64,000 nt of DNA from Undibacterium sp. GTDB lineage: Bacteria; Pseudomonadota; Gammaproteobacteria; Burkholderiales; Burkholderiaceae_D. The stretch covers positions 62,001-126,000 of the forward strand of contig JAUSNO010000021.1 in NCBI GenBank assembly GCA_030645915.1, written 5' to 3'. The notes beneath the pieces are model-generated. The model did no database searches and was not told where the DNA came from. It saw only the letters and a list, made by a program, of their open reading frames with translations. This document shows positions 34,743 to 44,739 of this stretch, piece after piece. How positions within the stretch are numbered: the first letter of the stretch is position 1; each line of letters opens with the position of its first letter. The position numbers were made by a program, and so were the translations under genes.

Positions 34743-36257
34743 TTATATGTCTTGCACCTTGATGGCTGGCATGGGCAATTCAGCCGGCGGTATTGCTGCT
34801 GTCGCGCTGTTGTTCATCAGCCTGCGCAAAAACGGGATCAGCAATATCATCGCCACGCCCACTGCCACACTGCCGTAGCCCAGGTTGGAAAAAATACTGG
34901 TGTAGATAGGGTTGGTTGATGCCGCCAGGCCTTCGCGCGCTTCCGGAATGAGGCCGGAGAAATAACTGGCGAAGACCGACGCCACGCCAGTGACCAGCAT
35001 CCAGGTGCCCATCATGACACCCTGATACTGGGTAGGGGCGAGACGTCCTATCATGGCATAGCCGATAGGTGAAATGAGCAACTCGGCAACGCTTTGCAGG
35101 ACGTAACTGATGGCGATCCATTTAAATGCGACCAGGCCATCGGCGCCTGCCAGCGCGATACCCACCGGCAAGACAAGAAAGCCCGCGCCGATCAGGATCA
35201 ACGAGGTGGCGAACTGATTCGGCACATCAATGTTCCAGCCCTTGCTACGCAATTTGTTAAACCAGATCGACATCAACGGGCCGCCTATCATGATGATGAA
35301 ACTGTTGATGTTCTGTATCCATTGCGGCGCGATTTCGACACCCCAGACATGACGGTTGACGTTATTCTCGGCAAACAGTTGCAGCCCCATCGGTGCCATT
35401 TGGTATAAGGTCCAAAACACCAGTGAACCGATGAGCAGGAGCAGATAGGCGCGCATGTTATTGCGTTCTCTCTTGTCCTGATGCCTGAGTGTTAGGTAAA
35501 TCAGCGTGATCGCAATTAGGGCGCCGACCATGATCACCAGATTGCCGCTGAGCTCGGCATGATGCAGCATGGTATATACAAGTGGTATCAGGCCAAGCAG
35601 TATGCCCAAGCCTATCATGAAGCGTAACTTGAATTGAGTGCGCGTTGCCGTCAGCAACGGGGTGTTCAGATCCGCCAGCACTTTCCAGTTGGCACCGGCC
35701 AGCACAATCGCTAAAAAATTGCCGACCGTGGCGAACATAAACAGGCTGGCATAGTCCTGTTGCGTTTCGAAGTATCCGGCCACCGTAAAGCCGATGAAAA
35801 AACCCAGATTCATGCCGGCGTAATTCCACAGGAACGCGCTTTCGCGGCGGTTGTCTTCCGGTTTGAACCTCTGCGTGAGCATCAGATTGAGGCAAGTGAC
35901 ATTGAGGCCGCTGCCGGTCAAAAAGAACGCCAGACCCCAGTACAGCTGAGACACCGTGCCGCCGGAAATGCAGGCGCAGCCGATCACTTGCGAGATCATG
36001 CCGCCGACAAACAGGTTCCGGTTGCTCATGAAACGGCCGCCCAGATACCCGCCGAATAAATGCAGGCCATAGTTAAATGCGCCAAACACGCCCATGATGG
36101 CAGTGGCATCCTTGGCGGTGAAATTAAGTTTTTTGGTGGCGTACAAGACCAGGGTCGAGTAAAGGACTGCAAAGCCCAGGGTGGCAAAAATCTGGATGAA
36201 AAACAGGGCCCCGGCGCCCTCAGGAATCGCCGCTATTTTTTCTTTGAGTGTTAACAA
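34743..36257 (-). CDS. POT/PTR2-family MFS transporter
   Basis: 504 aa, about 14 hydrophobic spans. The POT family is recognised from FNYGLHLFGGYLGGRF and from FLWNYAGMNLGFFIG (PTR2 signature region). The first helix reads LFFIQIFATLGFAVLYS, where typical di-/tripeptide carriers have ExxERFxYY, the proton-coupling motif; here it is missing. It may carry a different substrate or coupling. It is the last transporter of the amino-sugar neighbourhood, so peptides or amino-sugar conjugates are possible. Confidence 0.85.
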   Translation of the reverse strand: MLTLKEKIAAIPEGAGALFFIQIFATLGFAVLYSTLVLYATKKLNFTAKDATAIMGVFGAFNYGLHLFGGYLGGRFMSNRNLFVGGMISQVIGCACISGGTVSQLYWGLAFFLTGSGLNVTCLNLMLTQRFKPEDNRRESAFLWNYAGMNLGFFIGFTVAGYFETQQDYASLFMFATVGNFLAIVLAGANWKVLADLNTPLLTATRTQFKLRFMIGLGILLGLIPLVYTMLHHAELSGNLVIMVGALIAITLIYLTLRHQDKRERNNMRAYLLLLIGSLVFWTLYQMAPMGLQLFAENNVNRHVWGVEIAPQWIQNINSFIIMIGGPLMSIWFNKLRSKGWNIDVPNQFATSLILIGAGFLVLPVGIALAGADGLVAFKWIAISYVLQSVAELLISPIGYAMIGRLAPTQYQGVMMGTWMLVTGVASVFASYFSGLIPEAREGLAASTNPIYTSIFSNLGYGSVAVGVAMILLIPFLRRLMNNSATAAIPPAELPMPAIKVQDI

Positions 36258-36415
36258 GTGTGTCTCCTGTTGTTGTAGAGTGAATTGATCGTGAGTTGAT
36301 CATATTTTTTAGCGAACTGATTGTCTGGTCTTTGTCGACACGGCAAGCCTCTCGAGGCCCTGATCCCGATGAGGGGCAGGGCGTGGGCATTGTAATTCCT
36401 TTTTCGTGCCAGATG

Positions 36416-37288
36416 TCAACGCGCTGGCTTGACAACCAGGGCCACGCCCGCGAGGGTGATGAGCATGCCGGCGAGAGTGACGAGGGTAAAAATTTCATCA
36501 AACATCAGCCATGCCATGACGGCAGTGACGGCCGGTACCAGGTACATGTAACCGGTCACTTTGGTCGCTTCGCCATGCCTGATCATGATAAACAAGACAG
36601 AAATGCCGACGCCAGACAGGACAAAAACAGACCAAGCCATCGCCGCGAAAAATTGTGGGGTCCACAAAATTGTCTGCGTTTCAAGAGCCAGGGCAAAAGG
36701 CAGGGTAACGATGAACGATGCCAGGAACTGAATCACCTGACCGGTGCGCACATCAAACGACGGGCAGGTTTTCTTTTGATACAGGGTGCCTATCGTCATT
36801 GATAAAAGCGCCATCACCGCGAGCATGACGCTGGCGAAGGAAATGCCGGTGAGCGAGATCTTGTTGGCCACGACCAGACCCACCCCGAGTATGCCTAAGC
36901 CTAATCCTATCCATTGTTTACCCTGCGTGCGCTCACCGATGAGCGGGCCGAACACTGCCGTCAGGATGGGCTGGGTGTTGACGATCAGCGCCGCCAGACC
37001 AGCGGGCATGCCGAGTTTTACCGCACACCAGACGCCACCCAGATAGCCTGCCTGCATCAGGATGCCGGCGATGGCGATCTGCGGCCAGGCGGATCGAAGT
37101 GGCCACGGGGCGCGCATGCTGACGGCCAGAATTCCCATGAATACAATCACGCCCAGATAACGCAGCGACAAGAAGGTGAGGGGCTCGGCGTACGGCAGGC
37201 CATATTTGGCCACTACATAACCTGATGACCAGATGAAGATGAAGATGGCGGGAAGAAAACGCAGTAAAGGCGAGACGCGGGTATTCAT
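36416..37288 (-). CDS. DMT-superfamily (EamA) transporter
   Basis: 290 aa with ten hydrophobic spans in two EamA repeats (about residues 10-140 and 155-285). WSSGYVVAKYGL near the N-terminus and LAALIVNTQPILTA in the first repeat are characteristic of RhaT/YdcZ-type exporters. Substrate unknown. A long hairpin repeat ends 13 bp upstream of the start codon. Confidence 0.88.
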   Translation of the reverse strand: MNTRVSPLLRFLPAIFIFIWSSGYVVAKYGLPYAEPLTFLSLRYLGVIVFMGILAVSMRAPWPLRSAWPQIAIAGILMQAGYLGGVWCAVKLGMPAGLAALIVNTQPILTAVFGPLIGERTQGKQWIGLGLGILGVGLVVANKISLTGISFASVMLAVMALLSMTIGTLYQKKTCPSFDVRTGQVIQFLASFIVTLPFALALETQTILWTPQFFAAMAWSVFVLSGVGISVLFIMIRHGEATKVTGYMYLVPAVTAVMAWLMFDEIFTLVTLAGMLITLAGVALVVKPAR

Positions 37289-37300
37289 AAATGCCTATTG

Positions 37301-37396
37301 AAAAGTGCCACCTCCAGCACGCAACATCCATGCGCCTCTCAGGCCAGAGTGGCTGGCAAGGCGCATGGGGATTGCGTGCTGGAGGTGGTCACTTTT
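37301..37396. repeat. Dispersed long hairpin repeat, copy 4
   Basis: AAAAGTGCCACCTCCAGCAC pairs with the end at 37377-37396 (one bulge), then CATGCGCC / GGCGCATG, with the CCAG-AGTGG-CTGG tip identical to copy 3. Read on the minus strand, the promoter-distal arm contains GGAGG. Confidence 0.88.
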
Positions 37397-37423
37397 AGTT
37401 TTTGAATTCGTTTCCACAACAAA

Positions 37424-37462
37424 AAAGCCTGCGATGTCAGAGATCATCACAGGCTTTTTCAT
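37424..37462 (-). terminator. Terminator of sodB, bidirectional in form
   Basis: AGCCTG (37426-37431) and CAGGCT (37450-37455) flanked by A and T runs. A second inner pairing TGATGATCTC-like adds little. Confidence 0.75.
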
Positions 37463-37499
37463 GTTCCCTCAATAAAAAATTGAGGAGAAAGGGGTGATA

Positions 37500-38078
37500 T
37501 TACGCCAGGTTTGCCGCAGCAAAATCCCAGTTCACCAAGGCCCAGAACGCTTCCAGGTATTTTGGACGCGCATTGCGATAGTCGATGTAGTAAGCATGTT
37601 CCCACAGATCGCAAGTGATCAGTGGCTTGTCTGTCGTAGTCAAAGGAGTGGCTGCATTGGAAGTGTTGACGATATCCAGAGTGCCATCCGCTTTTTTCAC
37701 CAGCCAGGTCCAGCTGGAACCAAAATTGCCGACGCATGATTTGGTGAATGCATCCTTGAAGGCGTCGAATGAGCCCCATTTTGCATTGATCGCATCCGCC
37801 AGGGCGCCAGTTGGTGCGCCGCCGCCATTAGGCTTCAGGCCATTCCAGTAGAACGTGTGGTTCCAGATCTGGGCTGAATTGTTGAAGATACCGGCAGAGG
37901 ATTTCTTGACGATTTCTTCCAGTGTTGAATTTTCGAATTCTGTACCTTTGATCAGGTTATTCAGATTCGTCACATAAGTCTGGTGATGTTTGCCATAGTG
38001 ATATTCCAGCGTTTCTTGAGAGATATGCGGCGCCAGAGCGTCCATTGCATAAGGCAGTGCGGGCAATGTATGTTCCAT
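37500..38078 (-). CDS. sodB: Superoxide dismutase, Fe type
   Basis: 192 aa cytoplasmic enzyme. It begins [20 protein letters not shown] with the ligand His in [12 protein letters not shown], and has [18 protein letters not shown] and the C-terminal ligand motif [13 protein letters not shown]. The FGSSW and Gln/Gly pattern fits Fe-SOD better than Mn-SOD. It is monocistronic with its own terminator. Confidence 0.96.
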   Translation of the reverse strand: MEHTLPALPYAMDALAPHISQETLEYHYGKHHQTYVTNLNNLIKGTEFENSTLEEIVKKSSAGIFNNSAQIWNHTFYWNGLKPNGGGAPTGALADAINAKWGSFDAFKDAFTKSCVGNFGSSWTWLVKKADGTLDIVNTSNAATPLTTTDKPLITCDLWEHAYYIDYRNARPKYLEAFWALVNWDFAAANLA

Positions 38079-38223
38079 GGTGTGTCCTTTTTATTTGTGG
38101 TTCGGGGAAAACCTGCATTGTAATAGCTTAATGCCATGCTTGCAGCGTTGCCGCTGAATTTCCTGGAATGTTCTTTTGCCAAAATAGCAGGCAAGTTGAT
38201 TCCAGGTAAATGATTCCAGTTAA

Positions 38224-38257
38224 ATCGACCGCAGAATGAACCGGCGGTCGATTTTTT
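38224..38257. terminator. Stem-loop downstream of xseA
   Basis: ATCGACCGC / GCGGTCGAT perfect 9-bp stem with an 11-nt loop. The T run is on the plus strand, opposite to the adjacent xseA and sodB; on the minus strand only ATTTAA follows, so termination of xseA is plausible but not strong. Confidence 0.5.
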
Positions 38258-38274
38258 GATGTGCTCTTGTTTTT

Positions 38275-39642
38275 TTATATCCGTTCCAAGCTGGTTTGCA
38301 CATTGTTGATGCCAAGCTCGGCTGTGCCGTCGGCCAGCCTGACGGTAAGCAAACTATTTGCATGCAGATCCTTGTTCGAGCGGATCAGCTTGCCTTGATG
38401 GTCACTCAGAATCGCATAGCCGCGTTCCAGCGTCCTTTGCGGATTCAATAGTTCCATTTGCGCCCCGATTGCCTGCAGCGCGCGTTTTTGCTGTTCGATG
38501 CCGCGCCCCATGCCTTCAGTAAGGCGACGTTGAGTCGCGTCAAGGCGTAATTGCCAGAGACCAGTAGCCGGCGGATTGGCGTGCAGTCGGGTTCGCATTT
38601 GCGCCAGGCGCGATTGACCGATGTGGACTGGGGTGTGGATAGCGTAACGCAAGCGCTGCGCGCTGGCCTGCAGTTGCAGGCGCTTATTCGTGATGGCCGC
38701 CATCGGGCTCAGCAGGCGGCGTGCCGTCCAGTCCAGTGTTTGTGTCTGGGTCGCTAATGTTCTGCGCATGCTGCGTTGCAAATGCGTTTGCATTTGTTTG
38801 AGTTGTTCCAGCCAGTCTGTCAGGGCGGTAGCCGCAAGTTCGGCTGCCGCTGTTGGCGTGGGGGCGCGCAGGTCGGCGGCAAAATCGGCGATCGTAAAAT
38901 CGGTTTCGTGACCGACACCGCTAATGACCGGCATGCTGCAATGGGCAATGGTGCGCGCCACGATTTCGGCGTTGAATGACCATAGATCCTCGATGCTTCC
39001 GCCGCCGCGACACAATAGCAAGACATCGCATTCTTCCCTTGCCGAAGCGGTTGCGATGGCTTGTGCAATTTTTTCGGCCGCAGCTTCGCCCTGTACCGGG
39101 GTCGGATACAGAATCACCTCAACATGGGGTGCGCGCCGTTTCAAGGTCGTCAGTATGTCGCGCAGGGCGGCGGCCTGCAGGCTGGTGACGATGCCGATGC
39201 GTTTGATGAATGGGGGAATCGGACGCTTGCGTTCTGGATCGAACAGACCTTCATTGGCCAGCTTTGCTTTCAGTTGCAAAAAAGCTTCATACAGGTTACC
39301 CACGCCGGCGCGGCGTATGGCTTCGACATTGATCTGATAATCACCCCTGGGTGTATATAAACTGACCAGGGCGCGCACCTCGACCTTGTCGCCCTCGCGC
39401 GGAATAAAATCGGCGTATTGGGCGCGGCCACGAAACATCACGGCCTTGACCTGCGCCGCACTGTCTTTAAGGGTGAAGTACCAATGTCCAGACGTGGCGC
39501 GGGTGAAATTGGATATCTCGCCGGAAACCCAGGTCAGCGGTATATTTCGCTCCAGAAGTTGTGCAACCGCTTGGTTGAGCGCGGAAACCGAGATCACGGA
39601 GCCCGTCGTTATTGGGTTTGGTAAGCGCGAATCAGGAATCAT
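38275..39642 (-). CDS. xseA: Exodeoxyribonuclease VII large subunit
   Basis: 455 aa. The N-terminal OB fold ([37 protein letters not shown]) is followed by the catalytic domain with [14 protein letters not shown] and [16 protein letters not shown] and a coiled-coil region (about residues 260-400). Together with XseB it degrades single-stranded DNA. xseB is not in the window. Length normal. Confidence 0.96.
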   Translation of the reverse strand: MIPDSRLPNPITTGSVISVSALNQAVAQLLERNIPLTWVSGEISNFTRATSGHWYFTLKDSAAQVKAVMFRGRAQYADFIPREGDKVEVRALVSLYTPRGDYQINVEAIRRAGVGNLYEAFLQLKAKLANEGLFDPERKRPIPPFIKRIGIVTSLQAAALRDILTTLKRRAPHVEVILYPTPVQGEAAAEKIAQAIATASAREECDVLLLCRGGGSIEDLWSFNAEIVARTIAHCSMPVISGVGHETDFTIADFAADLRAPTPTAAAELAATALTDWLEQLKQMQTHLQRSMRRTLATQTQTLDWTARRLLSPMAAITNKRLQLQASAQRLRYAIHTPVHIGQSRLAQMRTRLHANPPATGLWQLRLDATQRRLTEGMGRGIEQQKRALQAIGAQMELLNPQRTLERGYAILSDHQGKLIRSNKDLHANSLLTVRLADGTAELGINNVQTSLERI

Positions 39643-39655
39643 AAGGGATGTAGTA

Positions 39656-40352
39656 ACAAAAGCTGTCCACAGAAGCGTGGAGCGGTCGTCAGAATGTCAT
39701 TAAGTGTGGCAGATGTCAAAACTAATGTAGATATTGACTGTAAGTGTTTGATTTTTATGAAAAAACAGTTTTTGCTCATTAAGTGAGCATTTCCATAAAA
39801 CGCTTATAAATCAAGGACTTTAGCTAGCTTAGTTCATCTTGTGCACAAACTTATCCACAGAAATTGTGGAGTCGGCTCCCAATTTTTGATGCGCATGGAC
39901 CGGTGCCTGTTAGCACAATTTATTAGCATCGTAACAAATGTTAATGAAATCAACTACTTAACTTTATCTACAGAACTTTTGCACAAACTTATCCACAAAA
40001 GCTGTGCAGAACTTATCGTGCGCATGCATTTTTCTAAAAAAAACATGGATTTGTTCTTTAATTTGTCTCTAACTGATCGTTTTTGCTCCTGTGCCACATT
40101 GTTGAGCAGGATAAGTTTATTGAATAAAATCAAATGCTTAACAAGTAGCAAGACGTTTGTACACAATCTTGTCCACAGATTCTGTGGAGAACCTTCGCTT
40201 TTGGCAGGCGTGTCGCCGAAATTTTTTCTGCCATGCTTTGATGCGCGCTGCTCATTTCTGTAGCAGCGTATAAAACCTGATTGAAATCAAGCTGTTGGGA
40301 AGATAAGCTTGAGATATCCACAATCTTGCACACAGAATTTGTGCAGAACTTC
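39656..40352. repeat. Five degenerate repeats with DnaA-box-like dyads
   Basis: Units starting near 39656, 39845, 39983, 40164 and 40320 share the pattern ACAAxCTTxTCCACAG then xTTGTGGAGAAC, a dyad around TCCACAG/CTGTGGA. TTATCCACA, the E. coli DnaA-box consensus, occurs exactly at 39851 and 39989; TTATCTACA is at 39964, and TTGTCCACA, ATATCCACA and CTGTCCACA elsewhere. Spacing is about 140-190 bp, and segments such as AAAATCAAATGCTTAAC also recur between units, so this is a decayed tandem array. A 140-codon frame across it is an artefact of the repeats. Confidence 0.75.
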
Positions 40353-40468
40353 GATGTGAGTCGCTTGGCTTGCATGGCATCCATGTAAAATATCGTCTAC
40401 ATCCACTTGCTCGTAAGCACACAACACGCTACATTGCAGGGCTAGATTCACACGCTAAGGAGTTTCAT

Positions 40469-41074
40469 TTGTTCGCTATTATTCAAGCTGCAGGTTGGCC
40501 CATCTATTTTTTGCTGGCGGCATCAATTATTGCCCTCGCTCTCATTATCGAACGCAGTTTGTCGTTGCGACGTCAACGCATCCTTCCCAAAACCTTGCTC
40601 GATGAAGTCATCCGCGTCTATCACGCCGGCAAAATCAAGCAGGAAGTCATCGATCAGCTATCCAATAATTCGCCTTTGGGTAAAGTTCTGGCCGCGGGCA
40701 TGCGTAATGTGAATGCCCCCAGAGAAGTCATGAAGGAATCGATCGAAGAGGCTGGCCGTGGGGTTGCGCACGAGCTGGAACGTTTTCTGACGACGCTGGG
40801 CACCATTGCATCTCTCGCGCCATTGATGGGCTTGTTTGGTACCGTGGTCGGGATGATAGAGATTTTTGGCTCGCAAAATTCCGCCGGTGCCAATCCGGCC
40901 CAGTTGGCACACGGTATTTCGGTAGCGCTTTACAACACCGGTTTCGGCTTGTTGATCGCGATGCCTGCAATGGTTTTCTACCGGCATTTCCGCGCCTTGG
41001 TCGATAGCCTGGTCGTCGATATGGAGCAACAAGCGGTGAAGTTCGTTGACACTGTTCACAGCGCGAGAAAATAA
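40469..41074 (+). CDS. exbB: ExbB/TolQ/MotA-family proton channel protein
   Basis: 201 aa inner-membrane protein with three spans: near residues 7-27, 105-130 and 150-172. It begins (TTG) MFAIIQAAGWPIYFLL; AAGGAG lies 6 nt before the TTG, which decides the start over the upstream frame. GTIASLAPLMGLFGTVVGMI is the conserved channel helix. With ExbD it energises TonB, which the receptor at 15827 would need. Confidence 0.93.
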   Translation: MFAIIQAAGWPIYFLLAASIIALALIIERSLSLRRQRILPKTLLDEVIRVYHAGKIKQEVIDQLSNNSPLGKVLAAGMRNVNAPREVMKESIEEAGRGVAHELERFLTTLGTIASLAPLMGLFGTVVGMIEIFGSQNSAGANPAQLAHGISVALYNTGFGLLIAMPAMVFYRHFRALVDSLVVDMEQQAVKFVDTVHSARK

Positions 41075-41075
41075 G

Positions 41076-41525
41076 ATGAATTTTCGCAAAGGTCAGGGCA
41101 GGGAAGACCCGGAGATCAACCTGATCCCTTTTATCGACGTGCTGCTGGTGATATTGATTTTTTTGATGGTAACGACGACCTATAGCCGTTTTACCGAATT
41201 GCAAATCACCTTGCCCACTGCCGATGCCGAAAAGGCGCAGGATAAAATCAATCAAATCGAGATCGGTATCGATGCTCAGGGGCGCTATAAGATTAATAGT
41301 CAGGCCGTGTCGTTCCTGGATACGGCCACTTTGGCCAATGATTTGAAGCAAGTGGTCAGCACGATGGAGTCTGCTAAAGACGGCACACAACACGATCCGG
41401 TGGTGATTATCAACGCTGATCGTGCCGCCACACATCAGTCTGTCATTGATGTGCTGGAAGCAGCACGCATTGCAGGTTTGGCAAAAGTCACGTTTGCAGC
41501 CCAGGCTTCTGCTAAATCCAAGTAG
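41076..41525 (+). CDS. exbD: ExbD/TolR-family biopolymer transport protein
   Basis: 149 aa, single N-terminal span with the proton-carrying Asp in LIPFIDVLLVILIFLMV, then a periplasmic domain. It starts one base after the exbB stop, so both form an operon. ATG 41076 is in the family-typical place; the frame extending into exbB is not. Confidence 0.94.
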   Translation: MNFRKGQGREDPEINLIPFIDVLLVILIFLMVTTTYSRFTELQITLPTADAEKAQDKINQIEIGIDAQGRYKINSQAVSFLDTATLANDLKQVVSTMESAKDGTQHDPVVIINADRAATHQSVIDVLEAARIAGLAKVTFAAQASAKSK

Positions 41526-41658
41526 GTTTAGGGGGGGGGTATCGGTGCTAATTGCCTTGTAGCGCATGACGGATAAGCGTTTCTTCTAAAAAAATCATGA
41601 TACAGGGAGGGGGTATTTAACTTTATCCGCTCCGTATTTATTCCATCGGAGTGTTCCC

Positions 41659-42672
41659 TTGCGTTCTAATCTAGAAGCGATCCTGATGCGCGCATGGCTG
41701 CGGCGCGGCTGGCTGGCATGTCTTTTGTGGCCACTGTCCAGATTATTTCAGTTCATCGTCAGTTTCCGTTTTGCCCTGTTCGTGATGGGGTACAAGTCGC
41801 AGACCCGACTGAAGGTGCCGGTCATCGTCATTGGGAATATTTTTTTGGGCGGCACGGGCAAGACTCCGCTGGTGATCTGGCTGGCGCAACAGCTGAAGCA
41901 AGCCGGCTGGCATCCTGGCGTCATTTCGCGCGGCTATGGTGCCAGCGCTGAATCGATTGCTGAAGTTGTTAAGGATTCGCTCGCCAGCGTGGTGGGCGAT
42001 GAACCTCTGTTGATTGCCTTGCGCGCTGAATGCCCTGTCACGGTAGGGCGTGATCGCGTCGCCGCAGCGCGCACGCTGTTGGCGCACCACCCGGAGACCA
42101 ACATTATTATCTCTGACGACGGCATGCAGCATTACGCTTTGGCGCGAGATGTAGAAATTTTGATGTTTGATCAGCGCGGCGTCGGGAATGGCTGGCTGTT
42201 GCCGGCCGGCCCCCTGCGTGAACCGGCGCAGCGGCGACGTGATTTTACCGTGCTCAATGCGCCAGCCGGAATCGATGCCCCAGGCGTTGACGCAGATGCA
42301 ATACGGATGCACCTGATGCCAGGCAAGTTGTTTTCTCTGGGGGGGCACGAACTGCAAATGACGCTGGCAGAAATTAAGGGCCGGCGCATAGTCGCTGCCG
42401 CAGGTATTGGCCATCCTGAACGTTACTTTACGATGTTGCGCACGGCTGGCCTGGTATTTGATGCGCTCGCTTTAAATGATCATCACGTGTTTTCTGCAAC
42501 GTCTTTTTGCGATATTGATGCCGAACTCATCCTGATCACTGAAAAGGATGCAGTAAAATGTCGGCAGATCGCAGAACTGAAAAGTGATGCACGCATTTGG
42601 GTGGTTCCCGTTGGCGCGCAATTCGAGACAGATTTGATGGCACCATTACTTAAAATGATTTCGGAGAAATAG
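41659..42672 (+). CDS. lpxK: Tetraacyldisaccharide 4'-kinase
   Basis: 337 aa membrane-associated kinase that phosphorylates the lipid A precursor. P-loop [17 protein letters not shown] at about residues 59-75, then [23 protein letters not shown] and [10 protein letters not shown]. It starts at TTG 41659 with GGAG about 8 nt upstream; the next ATG (41686) would remove conserved residues of the N-terminal helix. Confidence 0.94.
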   Translation: MRSNLEAILMRAWLRRGWLACLLWPLSRLFQFIVSFRFALFVMGYKSQTRLKVPVIVIGNIFLGGTGKTPLVIWLAQQLKQAGWHPGVISRGYGASAESIAEVVKDSLASVVGDEPLLIALRAECPVTVGRDRVAAARTLLAHHPETNIIISDDGMQHYALARDVEILMFDQRGVGNGWLLPAGPLREPAQRRRDFTVLNAPAGIDAPGVDADAIRMHLMPGKLFSLGGHELQMTLAEIKGRRIVAAAGIGHPERYFTMLRTAGLVFDALALNDHHVFSATSFCDIDAELILITEKDAVKCRQIAELKSDARIWVVPVGAQFETDLMAPLLKMISEK

Positions 42673-42673
42673 C

Positions 42674-42856
42674 ATGGATGCACGCTTGCTTGATGTGTTG
42701 GTCTGCCCTTTGTGCAAAGGCCCGCTAGTGTATGACAAAGCGGCACAAGAGTTAATTTGCAATGCGGATCGACTGGCTTACCCGATCCGCGATGATATTC
42801 CCATCATGTGGGCGGATCAGGCGCGCGTTTTAGACGCAACGGAAGAGGCGAAGTAG
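42674..42856 (+). CDS. ycaR: Trm112/YcaR-family small protein
   Basis: 60 aa, VCPLCKGPL zinc-ribbon-like start and [11 protein letters not shown], the whole of the UPF0434/Trm112p family. It lies one base after lpxK and 3 nt before kdsB, the conserved order in proteobacteria. Precise role in this position unknown. Confidence 0.93.
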   Translation: MDARLLDVLVCPLCKGPLVYDKAAQELICNADRLAYPIRDDIPIMWADQARVLDATEEAK

Positions 42857-42859
42857 CAA

Positions 42860-43612
42860 GTGAGTTTTATCGTTATTATCCCCGCCCGTTTGGCTTCAAG
42901 CCGCCTGCCCAATAAGCCTCTGGCTGATATTGGCGGCAAACCTATGGTGGTACGCACTGCCGAACGTGCGCTGTTGTCCGGTGCCAGCCAGATTATGGTG
43001 GCGACTGATCACGCCGACATTCTTGCAGCATGTAAAAATCATGGCATTCCTGCATGCATGACCCGTTCAGATCACCCGTCTGGTACCGACCGCATTGCCG
43101 AAGTGGCGGCAGCAATGGGCTTGGCGGACGATGCGGTAGTGGTCAATGTCCAGGGTGACGAGCCATTAATAGAGCCCGACTTAATTGCCGCGACTGCTGC
43201 ACTAGTCAGCCAGCAGGTGCCGATGGCAACCGCCGCACATCGGCTACATGAACCGCAAGATGCATTCAACCCCAATGTGGTAAAAGTGGTGCTGGATAAG
43301 CTTGGTCGGGCCATGTATTTTTCTCGTGCAACTGTTCCTTGGCATCGTGACGCCTTTGCACTGAATCGTGATATTTTGCCAGCGGCTTATGTCGCTTTGC
43401 GTCATATTGGCTTGTATGCATATCGCAATGATTTTCTGCAAAACTATCCGCTGCTTGAAATGTCGCCATTGGAACAAATTGAGGCTCTGGAGCAACTGCG
43501 GGTGCTATGGAACGGACATGCTATTGCAGTGCATGTCACCGATGCAAGTCCGGCTACGGGTGTAGATACGCTGGAGGATTTGATCAAGGTGAGGAAACTT
43601 TTTTCTTCTTGA
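42860..43612 (+). CDS. kdsB: 3-deoxy-manno-octulosonate cytidylyltransferase
   Basis: 250 aa. It starts at GTG 42860, then [20 protein letters not shown], the nucleotidyltransferase loop, followed by [24 protein letters not shown] and [10 protein letters not shown]. It activates KDO with CTP for LPS inner core synthesis. Same operon as lpxK and ycaR. Confidence 0.96.
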   Translation: MSFIVIIPARLASSRLPNKPLADIGGKPMVVRTAERALLSGASQIMVATDHADILAACKNHGIPACMTRSDHPSGTDRIAEVAAAMGLADDAVVVNVQGDEPLIEPDLIAATAALVSQQVPMATAAHRLHEPQDAFNPNVVKVVLDKLGRAMYFSRATVPWHRDAFALNRDILPAAYVALRHIGLYAYRNDFLQNYPLLEMSPLEQIEALEQLRVLWNGHAIAVHVTDASPATGVDTLEDLIKVRKLFSS

Positions 43613-43736
43613 TCGATAGAATTTCATGTATGTTGTTCAAACGCATGGCAAAGCATCAATAAATTAAAAATCTGTGGTAAGTTTCGTGAAAAGAAACTGT
43701 GATATTACTTGTGCTATAAAAAATAAATCGAAGTAA

Positions 43737-44492
<756 letters not shown>

Positions 44493-44496
44493 AAAT

Positions 44497-44528
44497 AAAG
44501 CGGACATTTTTGTCCGCTTTATTTTTTT
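44497..44528 (+). terminator. Terminator of adk
   Basis: AAAGCGGACA-TTTT-TGTCCGCTTT, 10-bp stem, followed by ATTTTTTT. Confidence 0.95.
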
Positions 44529-44739
44529 GTAACAGACATTCTGTGTTCACTCTAGCCTCTTAGTACTAAAAATAAAAAGGCTTCGTACAAGTTTTGCAGT
44601 GCAGGTTTCATCGATTCAACGTTGCTTGTCTTGGGTAACGTGGTATGTGTGGAAAATCGTCGTTGTTTTACTTTGTCGTCATAAGGCAATTTTGCATTAT
44701 CCATGCAAAAAAAGCCCCATAACAATTGGAGGAGTCAAC

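Noticed and set aside
39841-40263. 140-codon rightward frame with repeated HKLIH / HNLVH stretches
   Set aside because: The amino acid repeats are only the reading of the DnaA-box DNA repeats; no ribosome site and no family.
39656-40352. Chromosomal replication origin
   Set aside because: DnaA-like boxes are present, but no dnaA/dnaN/gyrB neighbourhood, and skew cannot be judged from this window. Reported as a repeat array instead.
39656-40352. CRISPR array
   Set aside because: Five units only, spacing 140-190 bp, repeats degenerate and no cas genes.
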